From contig DATIYT010000103.1 of NCBI GenBank assembly GCA_035517495.1, positions 310,001-374,000 on the forward strand: a stretch of DNA of 64,000 bases. The letters are read 5' to 3'. Below the pieces are notes generated by a model. The model had not been told where the DNA came from, did not search any database, and worked only from the letters and a program-made list of their open reading frames with translations. A program made the translations under genes and the position numbers. Origin of the DNA: DASZHJ01 sp035517495 (GTDB taxonomy: Bacteria; Pseudomonadota; Alphaproteobacteria; ATCC43930; CGMCC-115725). Shown one piece after another: positions 35,106-44,367 of the stretch (the stretch's first letter is position 1; every line of letters begins with the position of its first letter).

Positions 35106-36110
35106 ATGACATCGGTTCAGACCTCGAACGGCGCGGCGGAGCAACCGCTCGATCGCCCCGACATCACCGTCTCGGTGCGCCAGACTTTTGGCCTCGACAG
35201 CGACTTGCAATGCCCGGCGTTCAGCAAGCCCAGTGAGCATACGCCCGATCTCGACGAGGCCTATCGCTTCGACCGCGACACCACGCTCGCGATCCTCGCG
35301 GGCTTCGCCTATAACCGCCGCGTCCTGATCCAGGGCTATCACGGCACCGGCAAATCCACCCATATCGAACAGGTGGCGGCGCGCCTCAATTGGCCGTGCA
35401 TCCGTGTCAATCTCGACAGCCACATCAGCCGCATCGATCTGGTCGGCAAGGACGCGATCGTGCTGCGCGAGGGGCGCCAGGTTACGGAATTTCGTGAGGG
35501 ATTGCTCCCTTGGGCGCTGCAGCATCCGACGGCGCTGGTCTTCGACGAATACGACGCTGGTCGCCCCGACGTGATGTTCGTGATCCAGCGCGTTCTGGAG
35601 GTCGAGGGCAAGCTCACCTTGCTCGATCAGAATCGCGTCATTCGTCCGCATCCGGCGTTCCGTCTTTTTGCCACCGCCAACACGGTGGGGCTTGGCGACA
35701 CCACCGGGCTCTATCACGGAACCCAGCAGATCAATCAAGGCCAGATGGATCGCTGGAACGTGGTGGCGACGCTCAACTATCTGCCGCACGATGCCGAGGT
35801 CGAGATCGTGCTTGCGAAGGTGCCGAGCTACGACACCGAGGAAGGCCGACGTACAGTGAGCGCGATGGTGGCGCTCGCCGACCTGACCCGATCCGGCTTC
35901 ATCAATGGCGACATCTCGACCGTGATGTCGCCGCGGACGGTCATCACCTGGGCCGAGAATGCCCGTATCTTCAACGATCTGGCGTTGGGCTTCCGCTTTA
36001 CTTTCCTGAACAAGTGCGACGAGCTCGAGCGCTCGACGGTGGCGGAGTACTACCAGCGCTGCCTTGGCACCGAGCTCAAGGAGACCGGTGTGCAGGCTAC
36101 GCTGGTCTGA
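35106..36110 (+). CDS. cobS: Aerobic cobaltochelatase subunit CobS
   Basis: A 334-residue AAA+ (MoxR-like) ATPase that with CobT forms the chaperone motor of the CobN-S-T cobaltochelatase, inserting cobalt into hydrogenobyrinic acid diamide. Landmarks are PDLDEAYRFDRDTTLAILAG, Walker A LIQGYHGTGKSTHIEQ, LVFDEYDAGRPDVMF (Walker B) and FATANTVGLGDTTGLYHGT. The cobT ATG follows after 16 bases. CobN is not in the window. I saw no cobalamin riboswitch upstream. Confidence 0.97.
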   Translation: MTSVQTSNGAAEQPLDRPDITVSVRQTFGLDSDLQCPAFSKPSEHTPDLDEAYRFDRDTTLAILAGFAYNRRVLIQGYHGTGKSTHIEQVAARLNWPCIRVNLDSHISRIDLVGKDAIVLREGRQVTEFREGLLPWALQHPTALVFDEYDAGRPDVMFVIQRVLEVEGKLTLLDQNRVIRPHPAFRLFATANTVGLGDTTGLYHGTQQINQGQMDRWNVVATLNYLPHDAEVEIVLAKVPSYDTEEGRRTVSAMVALADLTRSGFINGDISTVMSPRTVITWAENARIFNDLALGFRFTFLNKCDELERSTVAEYYQRCLGTELKETGVQATLV

Positions 36111-36126
36111 ACGCCGGACGGAGCCA

Positions 36127-37995
36127 ATGGCCGAGCAGAATACTCCGATCGACGTCTTCAAGCGCTCGACGGCAGCCACGCTTAAGGCGATCGCGGAGCG
36201 CGACGACGTAACGGTGAGTTACGGCCCCGAGCCGGCGGGGCTCGCGGGATTGCGCGCGCGGTTGCCGATGCCGGCGCGGGATCTTACGCACCACGAGGCG
36301 GCTCTGGTGCGCGGCGCCGCGGACGCGCTGGCGCTGCGGCTGCGTTACCATGACCCGCAGCTTCATGCGCGCCGATCGCCGCAAGGAGAAGTGGCCCGCG
36401 CGATCTTTGAGGGTGCGGAGCAAGCGCGGGTCGAGGCGCTTGGCGCCCGGCGGATGGTCGGCGTCGGCGAGAACCTGACTGCTATGCTGGACGCGCGTTA
36501 CCGCCGACAGGGTTATGACCGCATAACCGAGCGGAGCGAGAGCACGCTTGCCGAGGCTGTTCGCCTGCTGACCCGCGAGCAATTGACCGGCGCGTCGCCG
36601 CCGCCCGCCGCGCAGCGCATGGTCGACCTCTGGCGACCCTATCTCGAGGGCCGCATCGGCCGCGACATCCAGGAGCTGAGCCGCCAGATTGCCGATCAAG
36701 ATGCTTACGCCAAGGCGACACGCCGGTTGATCCAGGACCTCGACCTGGATCTGGGCGAGGCCGATGCCTCCGGCGACAGCGACGACAAAGAGGGCGAAGG
36801 GGAGGATAGCTCCGACGCCGAGAGCCAGAACGAATCCGGCGAAGGCACGGTGACGGGCGCTCAGAGTGCCCTCGAGGCAGGGATTCCCGAACAGCAGCAG
36901 GATGGCGAGCCCGCGGGCGCCGAGGAGATCAGCGGCGAGCTGATGCCGGGCGCCGGCGACGACGATCCAGGCCGCCCGGGACGACCCGGAATCCTCCCGC
37001 GCAACAGCAATGCCGCTGCCGATGCCAACGCCTATCGCGCCTTCACCCTGCATTTCGACGAAGTGGTCGTGGCCGACGAGCTCTGCGATACGGAGGAGCT
37101 GACTCGGCTGCGCAACCTCCTCGATCAGCAGCTCGCGCATCTCCAGAGCGTGATCGCCCGGCTCGCCAATCGCCTGCAGCGCCGCCTGCTCGCCAAGCAG
37201 ACCCGCGCCTGGGAGTTCGATCTCGAAGAAGGCATCCTCGACGCGGCGCGTCTCTCGCGCATCGTCACCAATCCGGTTTATCCGCTCTCCTACAAGCGCG
37301 AGCGGGAGATGCAGTTCCGCGACACCGTGGTGACGCTGCTGATCGACAATTCGGGGTCGATGCGCGGGCGCCCGATCACGGTTGCCGCGATGAGCGCCGA
37401 CATCCTGGCGCGCACGCTCGAGCGCTGCGGCGTCAAGGTCGAAATTCTCGGATTTACCACCCGCGCTTGGAAGGGCGGCCAATCGCGCGAACAATGGATC
37501 GGCGCCGGCAAACCGCCCAACCCCGGCCGCCTCAATGATCTGCGGCACATCATCTACAAGTCCGCGGACGCGCCATGGCGCCGCGCGCGCCGCAGCCTCG
37601 GGCTGATGCTGCGTGAGGGCATCCTCAAGGAGAACATCGATGGCGAGGCGCTACTCTGGGCGCATAACCGTTTGATGGCGCGCACCGAGCAACGCCGCAT
37701 TCTGATGGTGATCTCGGACGGCGCACCGGTCGACGACTCGACACTCTCGGTCAACCCCGGCAATTACCTCGAAAAGCACCTGCGCCAGGTGATCGAGGAG
37801 ATCGAGCATCACTCGCCCGTGGAGCTGATCGCGATCGGTATCGGCCACGACGTGACGCGCTACTACAAGCGCGCCGTGACCATCGTCGATGCCGAGCAGC
37901 TCGGCGGCACCATGCTCGAGAAACTTGCCGAGCTCTTCGACGAGGATACGATCGGAGCCGCCGTGCCGGCCGCCAGGCGCCGCCGGGTACACTGA
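36127..37995 (+). CDS. cobT: Aerobic cobaltochelatase subunit CobT
   Basis: A 622-residue partner of CobS. The N-terminal region (VSYGPEPAGLAG, ARRSPQGEVARAIFEGAEQA) is followed by an acidic linker around residues 215-310 rich in Asp, Glu and Ser. The C-terminal half is a VWA domain with the MIDAS motif LLIDNSGSMRG and later RILMVISDGAPVDDST. The start at 36127 (MAEQNTPIDVFKR) is chosen over an upstream extension of the frame. Co-transcribed with cobS. Confidence 0.96.
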   Translation: MAEQNTPIDVFKRSTAATLKAIAERDDVTVSYGPEPAGLAGLRARLPMPARDLTHHEAALVRGAADALALRLRYHDPQLHARRSPQGEVARAIFEGAEQARVEALGARRMVGVGENLTAMLDARYRRQGYDRITERSESTLAEAVRLLTREQLTGASPPPAAQRMVDLWRPYLEGRIGRDIQELSRQIADQDAYAKATRRLIQDLDLDLGEADASGDSDDKEGEGEDSSDAESQNESGEGTVTGAQSALEAGIPEQQQDGEPAGAEEISGELMPGAGDDDPGRPGRPGILPRNSNAAADANAYRAFTLHFDEVVVADELCDTEELTRLRNLLDQQLAHLQSVIARLANRLQRRLLAKQTRAWEFDLEEGILDAARLSRIVTNPVYPLSYKREREMQFRDTVVTLLIDNSGSMRGRPITVAAMSADILARTLERCGVKVEILGFTTRAWKGGQSREQWIGAGKPPNPGRLNDLRHIIYKSADAPWRRARRSLGLMLREGILKENIDGEALLWAHNRLMARTEQRRILMVISDGAPVDDSTLSVNPGNYLEKHLRQVIEEIEHHSPVELIAIGIGHDVTRYYKRAVTIVDAEQLGGTMLEKLAELFDEDTIGAAVPAARRRRVH

Positions 37996-38051
37996 AGGCG
38001 CTTCAAAGCCGCCGTCGCGGTTTGCGGCGGCACTCTCTGATCTTGAAGCCC

Positions 38052-38078
38052 AAAAGAGGCCCGCGATGCGGGCCTCTT
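38052..38078 (-). terminator. Intrinsic terminator of the dienelactone-hydrolase-like gene
   Basis: A perfect 11-bp stem (AAGAGGCCCGC 38054-38064 with GCGGGCCTCTT 38068-38078) closes a 3-base loop. On the minus strand the stem ends in TTTT, so it is oriented for the gene ending at 38100; it may also stop cobT transcripts arriving from the other side. Confidence 0.85.
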
Positions 38079-38099
38079 GCGTCTCGGCGGTGGTGCGCT

Positions 38100-38969
38100 T
38101 TATGCGACGCCGTGTTGCTTGAACCACTCGAGCATGCGTTTCCAGCCGTCTTTCGCGGCCTCGGGCCGGTAGCTTGGCCGATAATCGGCATTGAAGCCGT
38201 GCGGCGTGTCCGGATAGATCACGAGCTTGCAGTATTTGTGCGCGGCCTTGAGCTCGTCACGCAGCTTCTCCACGTCGGCGACCGCGATGCCTTGGTCAGC
38301 GGCGCCATAAAGGCCGAGCACCGGCGCATGAATGTCCCGGGCGAGGTCGAGCACGCGTTTGGGATGCAATTCGTCGGTGGTGCCGGCGACCGGGCCGTAC
38401 CAGGCGACTGCGGCCCGCAGGTGGCGATTGTGAGCGGCGTAAAGCCAGACCTGCCGTCCGCCCCAGCAGAAGCCGGTCACCGCCAAACGTCCGATGTCCG
38501 CGTGCTTGTCGTTTTTGGCCCAGGCGACGGTGGCGTCGAGGTCGGATGCGACTTCGGCGTCCGGCACCTTGGAGACGATCTCTTTCAGCAGCGTTTGGAT
38601 ATCGGAAATCTTCGAGGGGTCGCCCTGGCGGGCATAGAGCGCCGGCGCCACCGCGAAGTAGCCGGCCTTGGCGAGCCGCCGGCAAATATCCTGAATATGT
38701 TCATGCAGACCGAAGATCTCCTGGATCACCAAGACGACCGGGTAGCTGTGCTTCCCGTCAGGGCGGGCGTAGTAGGCGGGAATTTTGCCGTCCGAGACTG
38801 GTATCTGGACTGCCTCGGCAATGAGGCCCTTTGCGTCCGTTGTGATAATGGTCTGCGCCTGGACCGGCTGTGCCGCGAGGGCAAAGCCGGTTGTGACCCC
38901 CGTGATCACGAAGTCGCGTCGCGAAAAATGTGTTTTCGAGATCAAGCTCTTAAGATGATCGCCGTCCAT
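38100..38969 (-). CDS. Exported dienelactone hydrolase family protein
   Basis: A 289-residue alpha/beta hydrolase. The N-terminus carries a twin-arginine-type signal (THFSRRDFVITG, hydrophobic run, AQPVQAQ), so it is probably exported folded by Tat. The nucleophile is Cys in VTGFCWGGRQ, the acid Asp lies in LYGAADQGI and the His in YPDTPHGFNADYR, the DLH triad. Other landmarks are VLVIQEIFGLHEHI and VAPALYARQGD. It probably hydrolyses lactones or esters. It has its own terminator and is convergent with cobT. Confidence 0.88.
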   Translation of the reverse strand: MDGDHLKSLISKTHFSRRDFVITGVTTGFALAAQPVQAQTIITTDAKGLIAEAVQIPVSDGKIPAYYARPDGKHSYPVVLVIQEIFGLHEHIQDICRRLAKAGYFAVAPALYARQGDPSKISDIQTLLKEIVSKVPDAEVASDLDATVAWAKNDKHADIGRLAVTGFCWGGRQVWLYAAHNRHLRAAVAWYGPVAGTTDELHPKRVLDLARDIHAPVLGLYGAADQGIAVADVEKLRDELKAAHKYCKLVIYPDTPHGFNADYRPSYRPEAAKDGWKRMLEWFKQHGVA

Positions 38970-39151
38970 GGCTTCCCCCGATCGTATGAAGTTGTTGTAG
39001 GAAAGCCAGCATATAGAGCTACTCTAATATAATGTTCTAATACACTCTCACTTTCGTGTGAGTAGAGGGGAGGTCCTGTGTCCCGTCCGGTTGCAATCGC
39101 GACTTGGCTCGGTTCTTAATGGCGCTTCATCGCCGTGAATGGAGCGCAGTC

Positions 39152-40198
39152 ATGAGCAACCCGCGCTGGAAGCGCCGCCCGCCTGGCTCGACGTGGGGTG
39201 ATTTCGGTCCGGACGATCAGCGCGGCAGGCTCAATCTTCTGACGCCGAAAAAGGTCTTGGAGGGCGTGGCGGAGGTGAAGGAGGGCCTGTCGTTCTGCCT
39301 ATCGCTGCCGCTCGACTACCCCGGAGAGGCCAAGCTTAATCCGCGGCGGCATCCGCCGCGGCTGCAGCCGACGGTGCGCGAGGGCAAGCCCAATATGAAC
39401 TTCCCGATCGCGCGACTGGACCCGAAGGCGACCGATGTCATCTGCGACGACGCCGCCTTTATTCACCTCCAATACTCGACGCAGTGGGACAGCCTCGCCC
39501 ATGTGGGGCAACTCTTCGACGCTGACGGCGACGGCAAGGCGGAGATGGTTTACTACAACGGTTATCGCGCGGGTGAGCACATCATTGGGCCACTCGACTA
39601 TCGTGACGGCGGCGAGCTCCCGGTGGCCGCAGAGCCGGGAGCGCGGGCGCTCGGTATCGAGAACATGGCGACCCACTGCATCCAAGGGCGCGCTGTGATG
39701 ATCGACCTGGAGGCACATTTCGCGCGCGCGCATAAGCCGATCGGCTACGCTGAATTGATGGACGTGCTGGAAAAGGATCGGGTCGTGGTGGAGGAGGGCG
39801 ATATCGTCTGCCTTCGCACCGGCTATGACCGGCTAATCCTGAGCATGAAGAAAAAACCGGATTTGGAAATCCTCAACGATTCCTGCGCCGGGCTCGATGG
39901 CCGCGATGAACGTCTGCTCAACTGGATCACCAAGAGCGGTTTGGTTTCTCTGATCTCCGACAACTACGCGGTGGAGTTCTATCCCTCGCGTCCCTGCGAG
40001 GCCGATCATTGCGCGAGTCTGCCGTTGCACGAACATTGCCTCTTCAAGCTCGGCGTCAATTTGGGCGAGCTCTGGTTTCTTTCCGATCTCGCCGACTGGC
40101 TGCGCAAGCACGGGCGTTATCGATTCCTGATGACGGCGCCGCCCTTGCGATTGCCGGGCGCGGTCGGATCTCCAGCGACGCCGGTCGGAACCGTCTAG
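39152..40198 (+). CDS. Cyclase family protein (kynurenine-formamidase-like)
   Basis: About 348 residues from ATG 39152, with GGAG seven bases upstream. It belongs to the cyclase/KFase fold, with the metal site in the variant form YSTQWDSLAHVGQLFD in place of HxGTHxDxPxH. Other landmarks are WGDFGPDDQRGRLNLLTP, EGDIVCLRTGYDRLI, ISDNYAVEF and LPLHEHCLFKLGVNLGE. Proteins of this branch hydrolyse cyclic or N-acyl compounds; the substrate is unknown. It stands 348 bases upstream of the rpfF homologue on the same strand, but the gap suggests separate transcription. Confidence 0.85.
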   Translation: MSNPRWKRRPPGSTWGDFGPDDQRGRLNLLTPKKVLEGVAEVKEGLSFCLSLPLDYPGEAKLNPRRHPPRLQPTVREGKPNMNFPIARLDPKATDVICDDAAFIHLQYSTQWDSLAHVGQLFDADGDGKAEMVYYNGYRAGEHIIGPLDYRDGGELPVAAEPGARALGIENMATHCIQGRAVMIDLEAHFARAHKPIGYAELMDVLEKDRVVVEEGDIVCLRTGYDRLILSMKKKPDLEILNDSCAGLDGRDERLLNWITKSGLVSLISDNYAVEFYPSRPCEADHCASLPLHEHCLFKLGVNLGELWFLSDLADWLRKHGRYRFLMTAPPLRLPGAVGSPATPVGTV

Positions 40199-40546
40199 AA
40201 AGTCTCTGCCTCGTTTTGGTTGCGAGCGGATAGCTGCCGTCGCCGGACGATAGGGCAACCGCGTTCGTCGTCACGTGCGCGATTTGCCCTTGACTCGGGA
40301 AGAATCCTCGCTTCCGGCTCGTACCAGTCCTTTTACTGCGTCTAATAGTGGCCACAAAGAAAAAAGCTACCAGCGGCAGTATTGAATGCATTTGTATGAG
40401 GAATCACTTGGCGTTAAACAAGGTTAACAAAATATTGCTAGAAGCAAAGCTGATAAATGATTTACCTTAAGGGAGAGACGTAAGGGAGGGTGTCACATCA
40501 ATTCAGGGGACTCCGGGCAAGAATCCCCGCACGAAGGACGTCGCAT
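40199..40546 (+). promoter_or_regulatory. Long AT-rich leader/promoter region of the rpfF homologue
   Basis: 348 bases without a clear gene; 40330-40480 is much AT-richer than its surroundings. A candidate promoter is TTGGCG at 40408-40413, a 17-bp spacer and AATATT at 40431-40436; GTTAAAC/GGTTAAC half-sites lie in the spacer. Downstream TAAGGGAG occurs twice (40468-40475 and 40481-40488). The second copy could serve a GTG at 40490 that would lengthen RpfF by 19 residues; GAAGGA at about 40533-40538 serves the preferred ATG 40547. Confidence 0.5.
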
Positions 40547-41533
40547 ATGAGCGCACATGTGCAGTTGGTCGAGTTGGGCAGAACCTCCATTCCAATACCC
40601 AACCTCGGGGGCCAGCGTGCCGAGGAGCCAGCCGTTGGCCGGGGCGCGCCGCGGGTCGAGCTTTCAGCGGCAGCCATTGAAGCCCGCTTCGCCGCAGTGC
40701 CGCTTGAGGAGACGGATGTCGTCTACGACGGCAAGGAAGGCCTGCTTTTCGCATACTTCAATTTTGCCGGACGTCCCAGCTTTACGCCTGGACTTCTGCG
40801 CGACATTGGCCGCTTGCAAGACCTGGTGCGCACGCTGTTTGCCGCGGGCGGGGGCACGGCACCCATCAAATACATGGTCTGGGATTCGCGCATGCCCGGT
40901 GTTTGGAACCTGGGCGGCGACCTTGAGATGTTTGCGAACCTGATCCGCCGGCAGGATCGCGACAGCCTCATGCGATATGCGCGTGCCGTCATCGAGGAAG
41001 GTTATGCCAACGCCACCAACTTGAACTTGCCGCTGATCACGGTGTCCCTGGTCCGCGGCGATGCGCTCGGCGGCGGCTTTGAAGCCGCGCTGTCGTCGAA
41101 CGTCATCATTGCCGAGCGAAGCGCAAAGTTCGGGCTGCCGGAGATCCTGTTCAATCTTTTCCCGGGAATGGGCGCCTACAGCTATCTGGTGCGCCGGATC
41201 TCGCCGGCTCATGCCGAGCGCATGATCACCAGCGGCCGGCTCTACACCGCCCAGGAACTATTCGAACTCGGCGTCGTGGACGTTCTTGCCGACGACGGAC
41301 TGGGAACCGAGGCGCTCTACGACTATATCGGCCGCAGCGGCCGTCGCCACGCCGCGCATCGGGCTATTTTCCGTGCCCGCGACCGGGTCAATCCGCTTAG
41401 CATAGAAGAACTCGCCGATATCGCTGTGAGTTGGGTCGATACCGCGCTCGGGCTATCGGAAAGCGACCTGCGCAAGATGGCGCGCTTGGCCGTCGCGCAG
41501 GATCGGCGCAAGCAGCGGACGGCCGCGGAGTAG
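40547..41533 (+). CDS. rpfF: RpfF-like DSF synthase (crotonase fold)
   Basis: A 328-residue crotonase-fold enzyme. RpfF makes cis-2-unsaturated fatty acids (DSF signals) from 3-hydroxyacyl-ACP by dehydration and thioesterase steps. Both key glutamates are present: Glu179 in DALGGGFEAALS and Glu199 in GLPEILFNLFPGMGAYSYL, 20 residues apart like Glu141/Glu161 of Xanthomonas RpfF. The preceding WNLGGDLEMFANLIRRQDR and the C-terminal VSWVDTALGLSESDLRKM are also RpfF-specific, so this is not an ordinary enoyl-CoA hydratase. The N-terminus is about 40 residues longer than in Xanthomonas. It converges on an RpfC-like kinase gene. Confidence 0.9.
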   Translation: MSAHVQLVELGRTSIPIPNLGGQRAEEPAVGRGAPRVELSAAAIEARFAAVPLEETDVVYDGKEGLLFAYFNFAGRPSFTPGLLRDIGRLQDLVRTLFAAGGGTAPIKYMVWDSRMPGVWNLGGDLEMFANLIRRQDRDSLMRYARAVIEEGYANATNLNLPLITVSLVRGDALGGGFEAALSSNVIIAERSAKFGLPEILFNLFPGMGAYSYLVRRISPAHAERMITSGRLYTAQELFELGVVDVLADDGLGTEALYDYIGRSGRRHAAHRAIFRARDRVNPLSIEELADIAVSWVDTALGLSESDLRKMARLAVAQDRRKQRTAAE

Positions 41534-41560
41534 ATCGTCGGTCGAAAGGAGAGGCCGGCC

Positions 41561-41584
41561 GAAACGCGGAATCAGCCGCGTTTC
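41561..41584. terminator. 9-bp hairpin at the rpfF/rpfC convergent junction
   Basis: GAAACGCGG (41561-41569) and CCGCGTTTC (41576-41584) form a perfect stem with a 6-base loop that contains most of the rpfC-like stop codon. It lies 28 bases beyond the rpfF stop. No T-tract follows on either strand, so terminator function is only suggested by position. Confidence 0.4.
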
Positions 41585-44334
41585 ACTTCCTGGATTTTCT
41601 GCCTCAGCGCGGCGTCGAGCTTGACGTATTCGCCGCGCAACCGGTCCAGCAACTGCGTCCCCTCGCTGTCAAGCTGCTGAGCGGTGATCTCGCGCAGCGC
41701 GAACAATGCCCGATAGAATCGGATTGCGCCGATATGCGCGGCGCTGCTACGCAGCGAATGCGCGTGATCGCGGAAGGCGCGCAGGTCGCGCTGAGCCGCC
41801 GCGCGCGCCATATCGTCCAAGATGCCGCGGACGTCGCTGCGGAAATTCTCGACCACGTCGTTGAAGAACTCGCTGCCGGCGCCCAATGCCCGCAACGCCT
41901 CGACCGCGGCGTCGTCCAGCACGGCCCCGCCATCGCTGCCGTAACGGGGATGCTGAGCGATCGGCGTCACCACGCTCGCCGGCAGCGGCGTCGCCGCGCC
42001 AAGCGTGCCGATGCCGCGCTCCCCGATTTCGTCGATGGTCGCAAGCAGATGCGCCGCCTCGATCGGCTTGGTGAGCACGCCGTCCATCCCGGCTTCGCGG
42101 CAGAGCCGTTCGGTCTGGGACGTCGCGTCGGCGGTTAGCGCGAGAATCGGCAACCGAGGCTGATCCAGGTTTGCCATGCGGAAGAGCTTGGCGGCCTCGT
42201 ATCCGCTGAGCTCCGGCATGTTGATGTCCATGAGCACCAAGTCGATGCCGGGTTGCTCCATCAATTGCAGCGCTTCCTCGCCATCCGCGGCCGTCACCAC
42301 CGAATGTCCGGCAAGTTCCAGGATGCGTTGGATGATCATGCGGTTGGGAGCGTTGTCCTCGGCCAGCAGTACCTTGAGAGGTTTGCGCGCGACGGAAATT
42401 TCGCTGGACTGGTTCTGCTCCTCGCCCTCGATCGCGGGTGCGTCGCTCTCGGGCGCGGGCAGGGAGTGGAGCGAGCGCGCGAGCTGGAGCTCGTCGATGG
42501 GATCCGCAAGCAAGGCGCTGACGCGCGCGCCGGCGAGATTGGCGATCGACGCGAGGTGGCCGCCGTCAGCGAGCAAAAGGGTCAGCGGCTCTTGCGCGGC
42601 ACCCGCGACCCGCGCCGGCACGCTGAGCGCGTCGACCGGATCGTTGCGGCCGTCCACGAACAGAACTACCCGCCCCGCATCGGGTGGCCGCGTGGTGAGA
42701 AATTGCGCCGCCGCCGCGGTATCCTTGAAGCCGCGGAGCGTGCCGTGCCATTGCGCGATGCGCTCGTGCAGCCACCCCGAGAGTTCGGCATCTTCCGTCA
42801 CCACCAGCACTAGCTGGTTCTTGAGATCGATCGCCTCGGTGGCGTTCTCGGGCTCCCGGGCGAAGCCGAGATCGACCGTGAAGACGCTGCCTTTTCCGGG
42901 CTGGCTGGTCAGCGTCACCGTGCCGCCCATCAGCTCGACTAGTTGCTTCACGATGGCAAGGCCAAGACCGGTGCCGCCGTATCGGCGTGTTACCGCGCCA
43001 TCCGCCTGCGTGAACAGATCGAAGATCTTCTCCTGCGCCTCGGGCGGCACTCCGATCCCCTCGTCGCGCACCGAGAGCCGCATCTCGGCCTTCCGCTCAT
43101 CCACCGCAATCGCTTCGAAGATGACGGAAATCCGCCCCTTGTCGGTGAACTTGATCGCGTTTGCCACCAGATTGGTGATGATTTGCCGCAGTTGATGCGG
43201 CCAGCCACGGAGCGCGTAGGGTATCCGCGGATCGACCCGGCAATCGAGGCTGAGGTCCTTGGCCAATGCCTGTGGCCGCAGCATCGCGAGCGTGCCGTTC
43301 AGCACGGCGTGCAAATCGAAGGCCTCGACGGCCGGCGCGAATTTTCCGGCTTCGATCTTCGAGATGTCGAGGATGTCGTTGATCAGGGCGAGCAGCGCGC
43401 GCGCCGAGGAGTTCATGGTCGCCAGCATGTCGCGCTGGCGCGCGTCGAGGCGGGTGCGGCGCAGGATAGCGTCCATGCCGATCATGGCGCTCAAGGGCGT
43501 GCGCAGCTCATGGCTCATGATCGCTAGGAAGCGGCTCTTGGCGGCGTTCGCCTCGTCGGCTTGCGCCTTCGCCTCGGTGAGATTCCGGATCAGCGTCGTC
43601 AGGTAAGCCGGCAACACCATGAGCGCGAAGACGAGGCCGCCGGAGAGCGGCAGGTGCTGATACCAGAACGGCGTCGTCGCGATGACGGCGGCGAAGCCCA
43701 CAACGCCGACGATGGTGGCTTGAAACAGCGGCTTCAGGCCGTAGCGCAGCCCGTAGCCGATGCCGAGCCAGATGTAGATTCCGTACCATGCGGCAGCGGT
43801 CGCTCCGCCGAAGTGCAAGTACACGGAAAGCACGCCGAGATCGGCGACCATCGCCAGTCGGCGCCGCCACGGCGCCCGTTCCGTGGAGAACAGCAGCAGA
43901 TGCAGCAGGAAGAGCCATGCCAGCACCATGCCGATTCCCATGGTGAGGGCCGCCGCCGCGTCGCCCGGATCTCCATTCGAAAAGGCCAGCGCTGCGAGGC
44001 TGTAATCGAACACGATGCTGGGAAAGACGATCCGGATCAGGATCTGCTCGTGCTCGGTGTCGTCGCGGCTCGAAAGATCTTGGGCGAGCCGATCGAGGCC
44101 GCGCCAGAGCGCGACGACGCCGCAGGCGACGGCGCCGAGGACGTAACTCACCAAGAGCGGCAGGCCGCCGCCCAGCGGGAAGGCGGCGGCGAGGTGCTCG
44201 CCCCAGAGCACATAGGCAAGCAGCGCGGGCGTGACGACGGAGACAAAGGCGATGCCGAGCACGACCATCACGCTGCGGCGACGCAGCGATGGATCGATCG
44301 CTTCCTGTGCCGCCGTGCCGGGTTGCTCGATCAT
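41572..44334 (-). CDS. rpfC: RpfC-like hybrid sensor histidine kinase
   Basis: A 920-residue hybrid kinase. Residues 18-250 hold six or seven hydrophobic segments, including AAAWYGIYIWLGIGYGLRYG, like the RpfC input region. HisKA follows with phospho-His in AIMSHELRTPLSAMIG (about 278), HATPase with DEGIGVPPEAQ and GGTGLGLAIVKQL, a degenerate receiver-like segment, a true receiver near 655-770 (LKVLLAEDNAPNR, LVLMDINMPELSG) and an HPt domain near 858 (DHAHSLRSSAAHIGA). This is the RpfC order. In xanthomonads RpfC senses DSF and its receiver binds RpfF. Convergent with rpfF; 33 bases from the upstream kinase gene. Confidence 0.88.
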   Translation of the reverse strand: MIEQPGTAAQEAIDPSLRRRSVMVVLGIAFVSVVTPALLAYVLWGEHLAAAFPLGGGLPLLVSYVLGAVACGVVALWRGLDRLAQDLSSRDDTEHEQILIRIVFPSIVFDYSLAALAFSNGDPGDAAAALTMGIGMVLAWLFLLHLLLFSTERAPWRRRLAMVADLGVLSVYLHFGGATAAAWYGIYIWLGIGYGLRYGLKPLFQATIVGVVGFAAVIATTPFWYQHLPLSGGLVFALMVLPAYLTTLIRNLTEAKAQADEANAAKSRFLAIMSHELRTPLSAMIGMDAILRRTRLDARQRDMLATMNSSARALLALINDILDISKIEAGKFAPAVEAFDLHAVLNGTLAMLRPQALAKDLSLDCRVDPRIPYALRGWPHQLRQIITNLVANAIKFTDKGRISVIFEAIAVDERKAEMRLSVRDEGIGVPPEAQEKIFDLFTQADGAVTRRYGGTGLGLAIVKQLVELMGGTVTLTSQPGKGSVFTVDLGFAREPENATEAIDLKNQLVLVVTEDAELSGWLHERIAQWHGTLRGFKDTAAAAQFLTTRPPDAGRVVLFVDGRNDPVDALSVPARVAGAAQEPLTLLLADGGHLASIANLAGARVSALLADPIDELQLARSLHSLPAPESDAPAIEGEEQNQSSEISVARKPLKVLLAEDNAPNRMIIQRILELAGHSVVTAADGEEALQLMEQPGIDLVLMDINMPELSGYEAAKLFRMANLDQPRLPILALTADATSQTERLCREAGMDGVLTKPIEAAHLLATIDEIGERGIGTLGAATPLPASVVTPIAQHPRYGSDGGAVLDDAAVEALRALGAGSEFFNDVVENFRSDVRGILDDMARAAAQRDLRAFRDHAHSLRSSAAHIGAIRFYRALFALREITAQQLDSEGTQLLDRLRGEYVKLDAALRQKIQEVKRG

Positions 44335-44367
44335 CTGAAGATGGTCCGCCTCCCTGTCCGGCTCGGC

